Source of the DNA: Pedobacter sp.
GTDB taxonomy: Bacteria; Bacteroidota; Bacteroidia; Sphingobacteriales; Sphingobacteriaceae
Direction: 5' to 3'
Assembly (NCBI RefSeq): GCF_031119335.1
Contig: NZ_JAVHXT010000001.1
Span: forward strand, 284,548-348,547
Length of the DNA stretch: 64,000 nt
A program made the position numbers and the translations under genes. Each line of letters begins with the position of its first letter. The first letter of the stretch is position 1. Of this stretch, positions 25,057 to 32,542 are shown one piece after another. The notes under the pieces were generated by a model, which saw only the letters and a program-made list of their open reading frames with translations, ran no database searches and had not been told where the DNA came from.

Positions 25057-25229
25057 TATTGTTTAAGTTTAGTGAAGAATAATATTAGCCAAACAACTAC
25101 GAGTAGCATCGCAATGCCTCTCAATAGACTTGCATAATCAACTATGTAATAAGTGTCGTGAAACTCGAAAGCGAAATTACTAGCTACTACCAGTAGCGTA
25201 GCCGCCGAAATTAAAAGCGTCTTTTTCAT
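25056..25229 (-). CDS. Small membrane protein, 57 residues, coupled to cutC
   Basis: A 57-residue ORF below common length cut-offs. It starts at ATG 25229 inside the cutC stop (ATGA) and ends in TAATG shared with the next gene. It reads MKKTLLISAATLLVVASNF, then FEFHDTYYIVDYASLLRG, then a second hydrophobic segment IAMLLVVVWLILFF ending TKLKQ. The tight overlap at both ends, a good start and a coherent two-helix topology support it as real. FHDTYY resembles a loop of cytochrome oxidase subunit I, but the following haem-ligand histidines are absent. The function is unknown. Confidence 0.7.
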   Translation of the reverse strand: MKKTLLISAATLLVVASNFAFEFHDTYYIVDYASLLRGIAMLLVVVWLILFFTKLKQ

Positions 25230-25996
25230 AATCCTTTCAATAATTCTGATAGTTCCCTTACCTTATCAACATCAGTTTGTTCATGGCTAAACTCATCTGT
25301 GTCACTGCCACCCATTTTACTTACTTCGTTTCTAAATTGCATTTTACTCGCTACAACCGATTTAGCCGTAGTATGAAAACTTTTAGCACCTGTAATTCGA
25401 GCAATTTCAGCAATATTTGTAGCATTTACACCAGCACCTGGCATAATTTCAATCCGTTCTTCGGCTTGTAAAACTAGCTTTGCCAATTCACTTGCACCAA
25501 CAAAAGCGTTCTCTTTTCCGCCCGAAGTTAAAACCCTAACAAAGCCTAAATCGATGAGAGTTTCCAAAGATTTACTCAAATCATTGCTCATATCAAAAGC
25601 TCTGTGAAAAGCTACTGGCATAGGAGAGGCGGCTTCAATAATTTTAGCACAACGTAGCTTATCTATTCTGCCGTTTGTTAGCAAAACTCCGGTAACAATA
25701 CCATCACACCCAATCTGCTTACAGAAAGCTATATCTTCTAAAATGCTTTCAAATTCAGCATCACTGTATAAAAAATCCCCACCTCGTGGACGGATTAAAG
25801 GCCAAATTTCTAACTGTAAATTTTCTACACACCATTTAATTTGTCCGTAACTTGGTGTAGTACCACCTTCAGCTAAGTTAGTGCAGAGCTCAATTCTATG
25901 TGCGCCACCTTTTTCTGCTGCAATGGCAGATGCTACAGAGTTAGCGCAAATTTCTAACCCCAAACCCCTAAAGGGGCTTTTATTGTTACGCTCCAT
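25226..25996 (-). CDS. cutC: Copper homeostasis protein CutC family
   Basis: A 256-residue TIM-barrel protein of the CutC family, historically linked to copper tolerance; its enzymatic role is unsettled. Family blocks are LEICANSVASAIAAEKGGAHRIELC, EGGTTPSYG, IRPRGGDFLYSDAEF, GCDGIVTGVL and FHRAFDM. The first 13 residues (MERNNKSPFRGLG) are not part of the family. They are encoded by a CCCCTTTAGGGG repeat fused in frame to the usual start. It heads a cutC, small membrane protein, secreted protein run, 20 bp after the DUF2314 gene. Confidence 0.9.
   Translation of the reverse strand: MERNNKSPFRGLGLEICANSVASAIAAEKGGAHRIELCTNLAEGGTTPSYGQIKWCVENLQLEIWPLIRPRGGDFLYSDAEFESILEDIAFCKQIGCDGIVTGVLLTNGRIDKLRCAKIIEAASPMPVAFHRAFDMSNDLSKSLETLIDLGFVRVLTSGGKENAFVGASELAKLVLQAEERIEIMPGAGVNATNIAEIARITGAKSFHTTAKSVVASKMQFRNEVSKMGGSDTDEFSHEQTDVDKVRELSELLKGL
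25957..25980. repeat. CCCCTTTAGGGG element inside the cutC coding region
   Basis: The palindrome (25965-25976) and its flank are read as KSPFRGLG in the cutC frame, immediately before the conserved LEICANS start. Confidence 0.8.
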
Positions 25997-26016
25997 ATTC
26001 CGTCATTAGCAAAATT

Positions 26017-26898
26017 TTATTCTGCATCATCAACTAAACCAAGAACTCTCCAACCATCAGCAGTTTTAGAAGTGCCTAAACGCTGCACAGATTTTCCTCC
26101 ATCAGGAAACCAACAAACCTCCGTAATTATCCAGTAATTTTCATTCACTTTCTCTCTATTGGGAAAAGCACGTTTTACATCGCTAAAATTTGGCCATTCG
26201 CCTTCTGCAGTATGTTTGATAAAACTTAGTTCTAAAACTTCTGCAGTTTGTTTAATAATATCCTCATCGATGATATCGTTATCCAAAATCGATAGCATCA
26301 GCTTTGCTTCTATATAAAAATCTTTGCAAGCTATAGCCTTGTCTATATTTTGCTCATCGTAAGCATTTTCTAAGGAAAGTATTGCCCCTTCCGGAGTTTC
26401 AAAATTAGCTTTGAAATAATCAATTCCCTCGTCTATGTACATTCCTACACTTTGGTCAAATTCATGCTTTTTATCATCAGGAATACCATCTCTAATAGCT
26501 CTAAGTGTATAACCACCAACCAATCTTCTGCCTTCAATAATCATCCAATCGGAAATAAAATCTCTATCGATACCTATTTTTTGGTCCAGTTTAACTGTTT
26601 TTACATCAACGGGTTCATTGCCAACTGTTCCAAATAAGTTTCCATCTTCATCAAAATGAGGTTCTGTTAACCAAATGTGTTCTCCAGTTTCGCCATCCAT
26701 AATGCAGACTTTTATAGAGAAGTATACTTGGTAAGGTTGCGGATTTTTCAAGCTTTCCTCAAAATACCACAATGTTAAATTGGCCTTTTCTATAGCCCAA
26801 TTCATTCTTTCGTCTTCGTTCTCGATGTAAACCATACTTGGCTCGCCTTCGCGGTCGACAACTTTTTTCTTGCCGAAAATTTTAGATAATAATCCCAT
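26017..26898 (-). CDS. DUF2314 domain protein
   Basis: A 293-residue cytosolic protein. The N-terminus is basic (MGLLSKIFGKKK). The central DWMIIEGRRLVGGYTLRAIRD block is the DUF2314 (YegJ-like) signature. The C-terminal part (WPNFSDVKRAFPNREKVNENYWIITE...) is less conserved and ends in a predicted beta-rich segment. No activity is known. A CCCCTTTAGGGG repeat lies 24 bp upstream of the start. Confidence 0.75.
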   Translation of the reverse strand: MGLLSKIFGKKKVVDREGEPSMVYIENEDERMNWAIEKANLTLWYFEESLKNPQPYQVYFSIKVCIMDGETGEHIWLTEPHFDEDGNLFGTVGNEPVDVKTVKLDQKIGIDRDFISDWMIIEGRRLVGGYTLRAIRDGIPDDKKHEFDQSVGMYIDEGIDYFKANFETPEGAILSLENAYDEQNIDKAIACKDFYIEAKLMLSILDNDIIDEDIIKQTAEVLELSFIKHTAEGEWPNFSDVKRAFPNREKVNENYWIITEVCWFPDGGKSVQRLGTSKTADGWRVLGLVDDAE

Positions 26899-26921
26899 AT
26901 GTTTTTCTTTTTTAGGTAGAT

Positions 26922-26950
26922 ATAACCCCTAAATCCCCTAAAGGGGACTT
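26922..26950. repeat. CCCCTTTAGGGG element upstream of the DUF2314 gene
   Basis: It reads ATAACCCCTAAATCCCCTAAAGGGGACTT in plus orientation (palindrome from about 26935). It is the reverse complement of the etfB-etfA copy at 4621-4652, apart from one C. Confidence 0.8.
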
Positions 26951-27017
26951 CTCATTTCTATCGTATATATTTGTAGTATACTCGTAAGTGCTTTTTAAGA
27001 GATTTTAGAGGATTGAG

Positions 27018-28043
27018 TTAATAATGACTTTTACCTTTAACAATTAAATCTTGTTTTTGGTTATCGCAAACGGCAAATGAAAAGCCTTTTTGAATAGCAT
27101 AAGCACCATATTCGCCATTTTTATTGAGTGCTAAAAAGCCGACTTGTAAATCTTTAGTGCTATTTTTTTTCTTTTTGATGATGCGCATTACTGCTTCTTT
27201 ACAAGCTTCTTCTGGCGAGTAGCCTTGTCGCATTAGCTCTACAACCAAGAATGATCCTACGTTGCGCACCACTTCTTCGCCAACGCCAGTCGCAGTAGCA
27301 CCACCAACTTCATTATCGATGTACAAACCAGCGCCAATAATTGGACTATCGCCAATACGGCCGTGTAATTTATATGCCATTCCGCTTGTGGTACAAGCTC
27401 CAGCTAAATTTCCATGGCTATCTAAAGCCAACATGCCGATAGTATCATGGTTGTATTGATTGCCAGGGAGTTTTTCTGGCGCAGCCTTGAGAGCGTTGTC
27501 GTATAATTTATTTTCGATATTGCTAGTTGGTGAATATTTGGCAGTTTTTAACCATTTTTCCCAAGCTTTCTTACTGCTTTCTGTGAGTAGATTTTCTTTT
27601 TTAAATCCTTGCTCTAATGCAAATTGTAATGCTCCATCTCCAGCAAGCATTACGTGTGGCGTTTTCTCCATCACTAAACGAGCTACAGAAATTGGGTGTT
27701 TAATTTGCTCTAAAGCTAGCACAGCACCGCAATTGCTCAAATGGTCCATAATGCAGGCATCTAAGGTAACAATGCCATCTCTATCAGGTAAACCACCGTA
27801 ACCTACAGATTGATTTTTAACATCAGCCTCTGCTACTTTAACGCCATTTTCTACAGCATCTAATGCTTTGCCATTTGTGCTTAATACTTTCCAAGCATCG
27901 GCGTTTGCTGCAACGCCAAAATCCCATGTAGAGATAACGATAGGTTGGTTTACGCTGCCGCTTTTAGTGGTGCAGGCTTTGCTTAATGCTACAGCCGCCG
28001 CAGATAGCGCAGTGGTTTGGATAAATTTCCTTCTATTATACAT
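27018..28043 (-). CDS. Glycosylasparaginase (N4-(GlcNAc)-L-asparaginase)
   Basis: A 341-residue Ntn hydrolase that cleaves the GlcNAc-asparagine bond of glycoproteins, like the Elizabethkingia meningoseptica enzyme. The precursor should self-cleave before T201 in NHD-TIGML, which becomes the N-terminal nucleophile. The substrate pocket CTTSGMAYKLHGRIGDSPIIGAG follows. The export signal contains RRKFIQ, a twin-arginine-like motif, and ends at a lipobox-like LSKAC (C24). It starts 8 bp after the omega-amidase gene, in the same operon. Confidence 0.9.
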   Translation of the reverse strand: MYNRRKFIQTTALSAAAVALSKACTTKSGSVNQPIVISTWDFGVAANADAWKVLSTNGKALDAVENGVKVAEADVKNQSVGYGGLPDRDGIVTLDACIMDHLSNCGAVLALEQIKHPISVARLVMEKTPHVMLAGDGALQFALEQGFKKENLLTESSKKAWEKWLKTAKYSPTSNIENKLYDNALKAAPEKLPGNQYNHDTIGMLALDSHGNLAGACTTSGMAYKLHGRIGDSPIIGAGLYIDNEVGGATATGVGEEVVRNVGSFLVVELMRQGYSPEEACKEAVMRIIKKKKNSTKDLQVGFLALNKNGEYGAYAIQKGFSFAVCDNQKQDLIVKGKSHY

Positions 28044-28051
28044 CGACTAAG

Positions 28052-28852
28052 TTAGTTGATGTCAAAATCGTCAGAATCTTTTAAAAATGGAAATTGTCGT
28101 CTAATTTTTTCTAACTCAGGATAATTTATGCTGAAAGTGTAAAGGTCTTCATCCTCAGGTTTATAATAAATAGTATTGCCTAATGGATCAATACACATTG
28201 AGTGACCACTGTGATAAATTTGGTTGCCATCGTGCCCTACACGGTTTACGCCAATTACGTAGCTTTGGTTTTCAATTGCTCTAGCATGAATTAAAGTTCT
28301 CCAGTGCGAAGAACGTTTATCTGGCCAGCTAGCAACCAATAGAAGGATATCGTAAGCTGCGTTTTTATTGCGCAACCATACAGGGAAACGTAAATCGTAA
28401 CAAATAGCTAATCTAATTTTCCAACCTTTTAATTCTACTATTACAGGTTCGGTGCCAGGAGCAAAGTGTTTGTCTTCGTCGCCTAAACCAAAAAGATGGT
28501 GCTTGTCGTAATGTTGGCAATCCCCATCGGGTTTTACCCAAACCATTCTGTTGTAGTATTTGCCGTCTTCTTTAATAATTAAGCTTCCCGTAACTACACA
28601 ATCGTAATCTTTTGCCGTTTTTTTAATCCACTGCATGGTTCTGCCATCCATATCTTCCGCCAAATCTTCGGCCCTCATGGTAAAACCAGTGTTAAACATT
28701 TCTGGCAATACAATTAAATCGGTTTTTTCTCGAACTCCGCCCGATAATCTTAAGCCAATATTTTGCAAGTTCTTTTCTATGTTCTCCCAGAATAGGTAGG
28801 CCTGAAAAACGGTGACTTTTAGGTTTTGGATGTTGAGGTAATGTGGTTCCAT
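28052..28852 (-). CDS. Omega-amidase / nitrilase family hydrolase (YafV-like)
   Basis: A 266-residue carbon-nitrogen hydrolase. The catalytic triad is E51 (LPEMFNTGF), K117 (YDKHHLF) and C151 (ICYDLRFPVW). E. coli YafV and mammalian Nit2, which share this form, hydrolyse alpha-ketoglutaramate. It lies 19 bp after a YbdL-like aminotransferase, the enzyme that produces that compound when glutamine is the amino donor. Confidence 0.9.
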   Translation of the reverse strand: MEPHYLNIQNLKVTVFQAYLFWENIEKNLQNIGLRLSGGVREKTDLIVLPEMFNTGFTMRAEDLAEDMDGRTMQWIKKTAKDYDCVVTGSLIIKEDGKYYNRMVWVKPDGDCQHYDKHHLFGLGDEDKHFAPGTEPVIVELKGWKIRLAICYDLRFPVWLRNKNAAYDILLLVASWPDKRSSHWRTLIHARAIENQSYVIGVNRVGHDGNQIYHSGHSMCIDPLGNTIYYKPEDEDLYTFSINYPELEKIRRQFPFLKDSDDFDIN

Positions 28853-28871
28853 GAGCGAGTGATATATCTAT

Positions 28872-30017
28872 CTATAATTTTGTTAATTTTTCTACCGCTT
28901 TTTCTAATGTGCTATTCTCTTTCGCAAAACAGAAACGTAAAATTTTATTGTCGATGTTTTTACTATAAAAAGCAGAAACTGGAATGGTTGCTACGCCATA
29001 TTCAGTAACTAATTTTTCTGCAAATTCGGTGTCTTTTTCGGTACTGATGTTTCGGTAGCTTACACATTGGAAATAAGACCCCTTGCATGGCAAGAGTTCA
29101 AATTTAGTTTCGCTAAGTAGTTGTTGGAAAAAATCTCTTTTCTGCTGAAAAAAGACAGGTATTTCATGATAGATGTTGCTCGATTTTAAATAATTGCTAA
29201 TGCCTACTTGCATAGGAGTATTAACGCTGAAAACATTAAATTGGTGTACTTTCCTAAATTCTGTCATCAGTTTAGCTGGAGCTAGACAGTAGCCAACTTT
29301 CCACCCCGTAGTATGTAAAAGTTTTCCAAAAGACGCTACAATGAAGCTTCTTTCTGCTAATTCTGGATATAAAGCTACACTTTGATGTTGCTCGCCATCG
29401 AAAATAATATGCTCGTAAACTTCATCACTCAAAATAATGATATCGGTTTCTTTTGTGAGTTTAATTAAGGCATCGATATCTTCTTTTCGCAAAATACTTC
29501 CGGTTGGGTTATGCGGCGAATTGATGATAATCATTTTGGTATTGGCACTGAAAAGCTTTTTCACCATCTCCCAATCAATTTTATAATCTGGAGCTTGAAG
29601 TTCGAAAGGCTTTACCAAACCACCTAATAATTTGATGGTTGGACCGTAACAATCATAAGCTGGCTCGAAAATAATAACCTCGTCGCCAGCGGTAATGAAG
29701 GTATTGATTGCTGTGAAAATTGCTTGTGTACCGCCAGCAGTTATGGTAATTTCGGTTTCAGGATGGTATTTTGCATTGTAAAAACTTTCCATCTTTTCTG
29801 CAATTTTTTCTCGCAACGGAAGGTAACCAGCCATAGGAGCATACTGGTTAAAACCATCTTTCATGGCTTGGTTAATGGCAGAGGTTAGTTTTTCATCTGT
29901 ACCATAGTCTGGAAAGCCTTGTGATAAATTGGTGGCTTGGTGGTCTGCGGCAAGTTTAGACATTACCGAAAAAATAGTAGTGCCTACGGTAGGTAGTTTA
30001 GAATTAATAGTAATCAT
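28872..30017 (-). CDS. Methionine/glutamine aminotransferase (YbdL-like)
   Basis: A 381-residue class I PLP-dependent aminotransferase. Motifs are GGTQAIF (95-101), NSPHNPTG (166-173), SDEVYEHI (197-204) and the PLP lysine K232 in SFGKLLHTTGWKVGY. It resembles YbdL and glutamine transaminase K (kynurenine aminotransferase), which regenerate methionine from its keto acid. The adjacent omega-amidase removes the other product and drives the reaction forward. Confidence 0.9.
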   Translation of the reverse strand: MITINSKLPTVGTTIFSVMSKLAADHQATNLSQGFPDYGTDEKLTSAINQAMKDGFNQYAPMAGYLPLREKIAEKMESFYNAKYHPETEITITAGGTQAIFTAINTFITAGDEVIIFEPAYDCYGPTIKLLGGLVKPFELQAPDYKIDWEMVKKLFSANTKMIIINSPHNPTGSILRKEDIDALIKLTKETDIIILSDEVYEHIIFDGEQHQSVALYPELAERSFIVASFGKLLHTTGWKVGYCLAPAKLMTEFRKVHQFNVFSVNTPMQVGISNYLKSSNIYHEIPVFFQQKRDFFQQLLSETKFELLPCKGSYFQCVSYRNISTEKDTEFAEKLVTEYGVATIPVSAFYSKNIDNKILRFCFAKENSTLEKAVEKLTKL

Positions 30018-30051
30018 CTGATACGAAAATAAGAAAATATAGCTTTAGATT

Positions 30052-30114
30052 AGCCACAGATACACAGATAAAAATGATAAATTATCGTAACAGAATATCT
30101 GTGCATTTGTGGCT
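30052..30114. repeat. CCACAGATACACAG inverted repeat
   Basis: Arms AGCCACAGATACACAGATA (30052-30070) and TATCTGTGCATTTGTGGCT (30096-30114) differ at few positions and surround a 25-bp AT-rich loop. It lies between the divergent aminotransferase and yhhQ genes. Confidence 0.8.
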
Positions 30115-30118
30115 GAAT

Positions 30119-30126
30119 TATTTTTG
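30119..30126 (+). promoter_or_regulatory. -7 box TATTTTTG for yhhQ
   Basis: TATTTTTG ends 15 bases before ATG 30142. The inverted repeat at 30052-30114 occupies the region where a -33 box would lie. Confidence 0.4.
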
Positions 30127-30141
30127 CTATTTTAGTTTCTT

Positions 30142-30912
30142 ATGACATTCAAAACCAAAGAAAGCAGACTGCTATTGATATTAGGTTCATTTTTTGTTGC
30201 AAATACCTTAATGTCGGAGTTTATTGGCGTAAAGATATTTTCGGTAGAAGGTATGCTGGGGATAAAAAAGTTCGATATCGATTTGTTTGGTGTGCCTAAT
30301 CTATCTTACAATATGTCTGCAGGTGTGCTTACTTGGCCCATCGTTTTCATCATGACAGATATTATCAATGAGTATTTTGGTGTAAAACAGGTACGCTTTC
30401 TCTCCATATTAACTGCTATTTTAATCAGCTTTGCATTTTTTGTGGTTTGGATGGCCATAAAACTAGAACCTGCAGATTTTTGGTTAACCCAAGAAGTAAA
30501 TGGGCAACAACTGAGTATGCCTAATGCTTTTAATGCAATTTTTGGTCAGGGGATGTGGATTATTGTTGGATCTATTACTGCGTTTTTAATTGGACAGATG
30601 GTAGATGTACTGATTTTCCATCGTATTAAGAAGTTCACTGGAGAAAAAGCGCTTTGGTTGCGAGCCACAGGATCAACTGTAGTTTCTCAATTGATTGACA
30701 GTTTCGTAGTGATTTTCATCGCTTTCTATTTAAATCCGGCTTACCACTGGAGCTGGCAAATGGTAGCAGCCATTGGCTTGGTAGGATATACATACAAGTT
30801 TATCGTAGCATTGCTAATGACACCTATTTTGTATGTAGTTCATGCTATTATCGATAAATATTTGGGTAAAGATCTGTCTAGTAGAATGGTTAAAATGGCT
30901 GCAAGAGGATAG
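30142..30912 (+). CDS. Queuosine precursor transporter (YhhQ/VUT family)
   Basis: A 256-residue inner-membrane protein with about six to seven membrane segments. Family blocks are LTWPIVFIMTDIINEYFG, VRFLSILTA, AFNAIFGQG, WLRATGSTVVSQLIDSFVVIFIAF and VGYTYKFIVALLMTPILY. YhhQ imports preQ0/preQ1 in E. coli. Since queE is also encoded here, uptake may supplement synthesis. The MmcQ/YjbR gene follows after 3 bp. Confidence 0.92.
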   Translation: MTFKTKESRLLLILGSFFVANTLMSEFIGVKIFSVEGMLGIKKFDIDLFGVPNLSYNMSAGVLTWPIVFIMTDIINEYFGVKQVRFLSILTAILISFAFFVVWMAIKLEPADFWLTQEVNGQQLSMPNAFNAIFGQGMWIIVGSITAFLIGQMVDVLIFHRIKKFTGEKALWLRATGSTVVSQLIDSFVVIFIAFYLNPAYHWSWQMVAAIGLVGYTYKFIVALLMTPILYVVHAIIDKYLGKDLSSRMVKMAARG

Positions 30913-30915
30913 CTG

Positions 30916-31272
30916 ATGGAAGAGAAAACTATTTTGGCATTAACTTTTATCAGAAACGTGGTAGCTGATTTACCTCAGGCAGAAGAACGGCTGCTTTTTG
31001 ATACCCCAGCATTTTACGCTGGCAAAAACATCTTTGCTCGTTTAAAAGAAGACGAAGAAAATTTCGTCATTTATACCGAAGAGAGAGAAAAATGGATGCA
31101 GAAAGATTCTAATATATTCTTTATTACACCACATTTTTTAAAGTATAAATATATGCTGGTTAATTTAGATGGCGTAGCGCCAAACGATTTGAAAGAGCTG
31201 CTGATAACCGCTTGGAAACAAAGAACAAGTAAAACATTGCTGAAGAAATATCTCAGCGATAAAGCGCTTTAA
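30916..31272 (+). CDS. MmcQ/YjbR family protein
   Basis: A 118-residue DUF419 protein of the double-wing DNA-binding-like fold. Motifs are LLFDTPAFYAGKNIFARLKED and a terminal LKELLITAWKQRTSKTLLKKY helix. Its function is unknown despite the fold. It sits 3 bp after yhhQ and is probably co-transcribed with it. Confidence 0.85.
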   Translation: MEEKTILALTFIRNVVADLPQAEERLLFDTPAFYAGKNIFARLKEDEENFVIYTEEREKWMQKDSNIFFITPHFLKYKYMLVNLDGVAPNDLKELLITAWKQRTSKTLLKKYLSDKAL

Positions 31273-31313
31273 ACAAAACATCTGCTTCTGCGTTTTATAC
31301 CAAAAAATGTATA

Positions 31314-32012
31314 ATGGCAGATGGCTTTAAAAATTTCGAAAAAATTTTATTAGGCGAAGAGGACTGGAGTTTTATACCAGAAATCATGTTTCGTACCTTA
31401 ATCATGTACTTAGTTGTATTGGTTGGTTTAAGGGTATTGGGTAAGCGGGGAGTAAGGCAACTTTCCATTTTCGAATTGGTTGTCATTATTAGCTTAGGTT
31501 CTGCCGCAGGAGATCCAATGTTTTACAAGGAAGTTGGAGTGGTATCTGCAATTGCAGTTTTTACGGTGGTCATAATTGCTTATAGAGCCACGGCTCATTT
31601 CGTTAATAAAAATAAGAAACTTGAGGTTTTGCTGGAGGGGAAATGCACTTGTGTAATTGAAAATGGAAGGTTTGCGATTGAAAATTTTGAGAAGGAGAAT
31701 TTAGCTCAAGATGAATTCTTCGCAGAGCTAAGGTTGAAAGGTATTTCACATTTGGGGCAAGTAAAATTAGCTATTTTAGAAACTAATGGGAGTATATCTG
31801 TATTTTATTATAAAGATGATGATGTGAAATATGGTTTGCCAATTCTGCCAGCTTTATTTTGCAATAAGGCACAAGAAATTAAATACAGAGACTATTATTC
31901 TTGCAGTTTTTGCGGACTTACCCAATTATCTGAGCCAGCTCCAAAACAAATGTGTAGGTGCTGTAAAAAGGATAAGTGGGTTAAGGCAATCAGTATTTTA
32001 AGGGTAACTTAA
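31314..32012 (+). CDS. DUF421 (YetF-type) membrane protein with C-terminal zinc ribbon
   Basis: A 232-residue protein. Three membrane segments (about 25-45, 55-72, 78-95) carry the YetF/DUF421 signature LRVLGKRGVRQLSIFELVVIISLGSAAGDP. A cytoplasmic domain (FFAELRLKGISHLGQVKLAILETNG) follows. The C-terminus adds two cysteine pairs, CSFC and CRCC, about 15 residues apart, which look like a zinc ribbon and are not part of the usual family. YetF-like proteins have been linked to spore or envelope traits in Bacillus; the role here is unknown. Confidence 0.85.
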   Translation: MADGFKNFEKILLGEEDWSFIPEIMFRTLIMYLVVLVGLRVLGKRGVRQLSIFELVVIISLGSAAGDPMFYKEVGVVSAIAVFTVVIIAYRATAHFVNKNKKLEVLLEGKCTCVIENGRFAIENFEKENLAQDEFFAELRLKGISHLGQVKLAILETNGSISVFYYKDDDVKYGLPILPALFCNKAQEIKYRDYYSCSFCGLTQLSEPAPKQMCRCCKKDKWVKAISILRVT

Positions 32013-32086
32013 AGCGTAACAATGCTATCGTAATTTCAACTTTTTAATATAAAAAAACATTAATTTGCGGCGTTATTTGTGAGTAT

Positions 32087-32488
32087 ATGATTTTTTATTT
32101 GTTGTACTACGGTGTAGAAAGCTTTAAGTTTAATCAAAATGATTTTGATGAATTGTTGAAGCAGGCTAGGGAAAGAAACGAAAGTTTAGCAGTTACTGGT
32201 AAATTGATTTATTGTGAGGGAACTTTTATTCAAGTGCTAGAAGGTACTGAGAAAAATGTGCTAGATATTTATGCTTCTATAAAGGTTGATAAGCGACTAA
32301 TTGCTACAAAAGTTGTTACAACGGGTACGGTAGAAAAGCGGTATTTCAAAAATTGGAGTATGGATTTTGATGAGGTTACGCTAAGCACAATCAACGAGTT
32401 AGAAAACTGCACCCATCCGAACGTTACAGCATATATTACCAATGCGCCAGCAATAAAATTATTGAAGCTACTGACAAATAGTAAGTAA
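32087..32488 (+). CDS. BLUF-domain blue-light photoreceptor
   Basis: A 133-residue single-domain BLUF protein binding FAD non-covalently. The key residues line up with cyanobacterial PixD, each shifted by one: Y7, N31 and Q49 (photochemical network), plus W90 and M92 in NWSMDF. LAVTGKLIYCEGTFIQVLEG matches the core fold. With no output domain, it must signal by protein contact. Neighbours do not reveal the partner. It is tandem with the DUF421 and AGMO-like genes. Confidence 0.93.
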   Translation: MIFYLLYYGVESFKFNQNDFDELLKQARERNESLAVTGKLIYCEGTFIQVLEGTEKNVLDIYASIKVDKRLIATKVVTTGTVEKRYFKNWSMDFDEVTLSTINELENCTHPNVTAYITNAPAIKLLKLLTNSK

Positions 32489-32542
32489 ATCCTATATTTC
32501 ATTTAATACCTTAATTTTCTAGGAAATAATTAAATTAGGGTA

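Noticed and set aside
25226..25229. Sequencing frameshift joining cutC to the next ORF
   Set aside because: CutC has its normal length and ending, and the ATGA overlap is a standard coupling arrangement.
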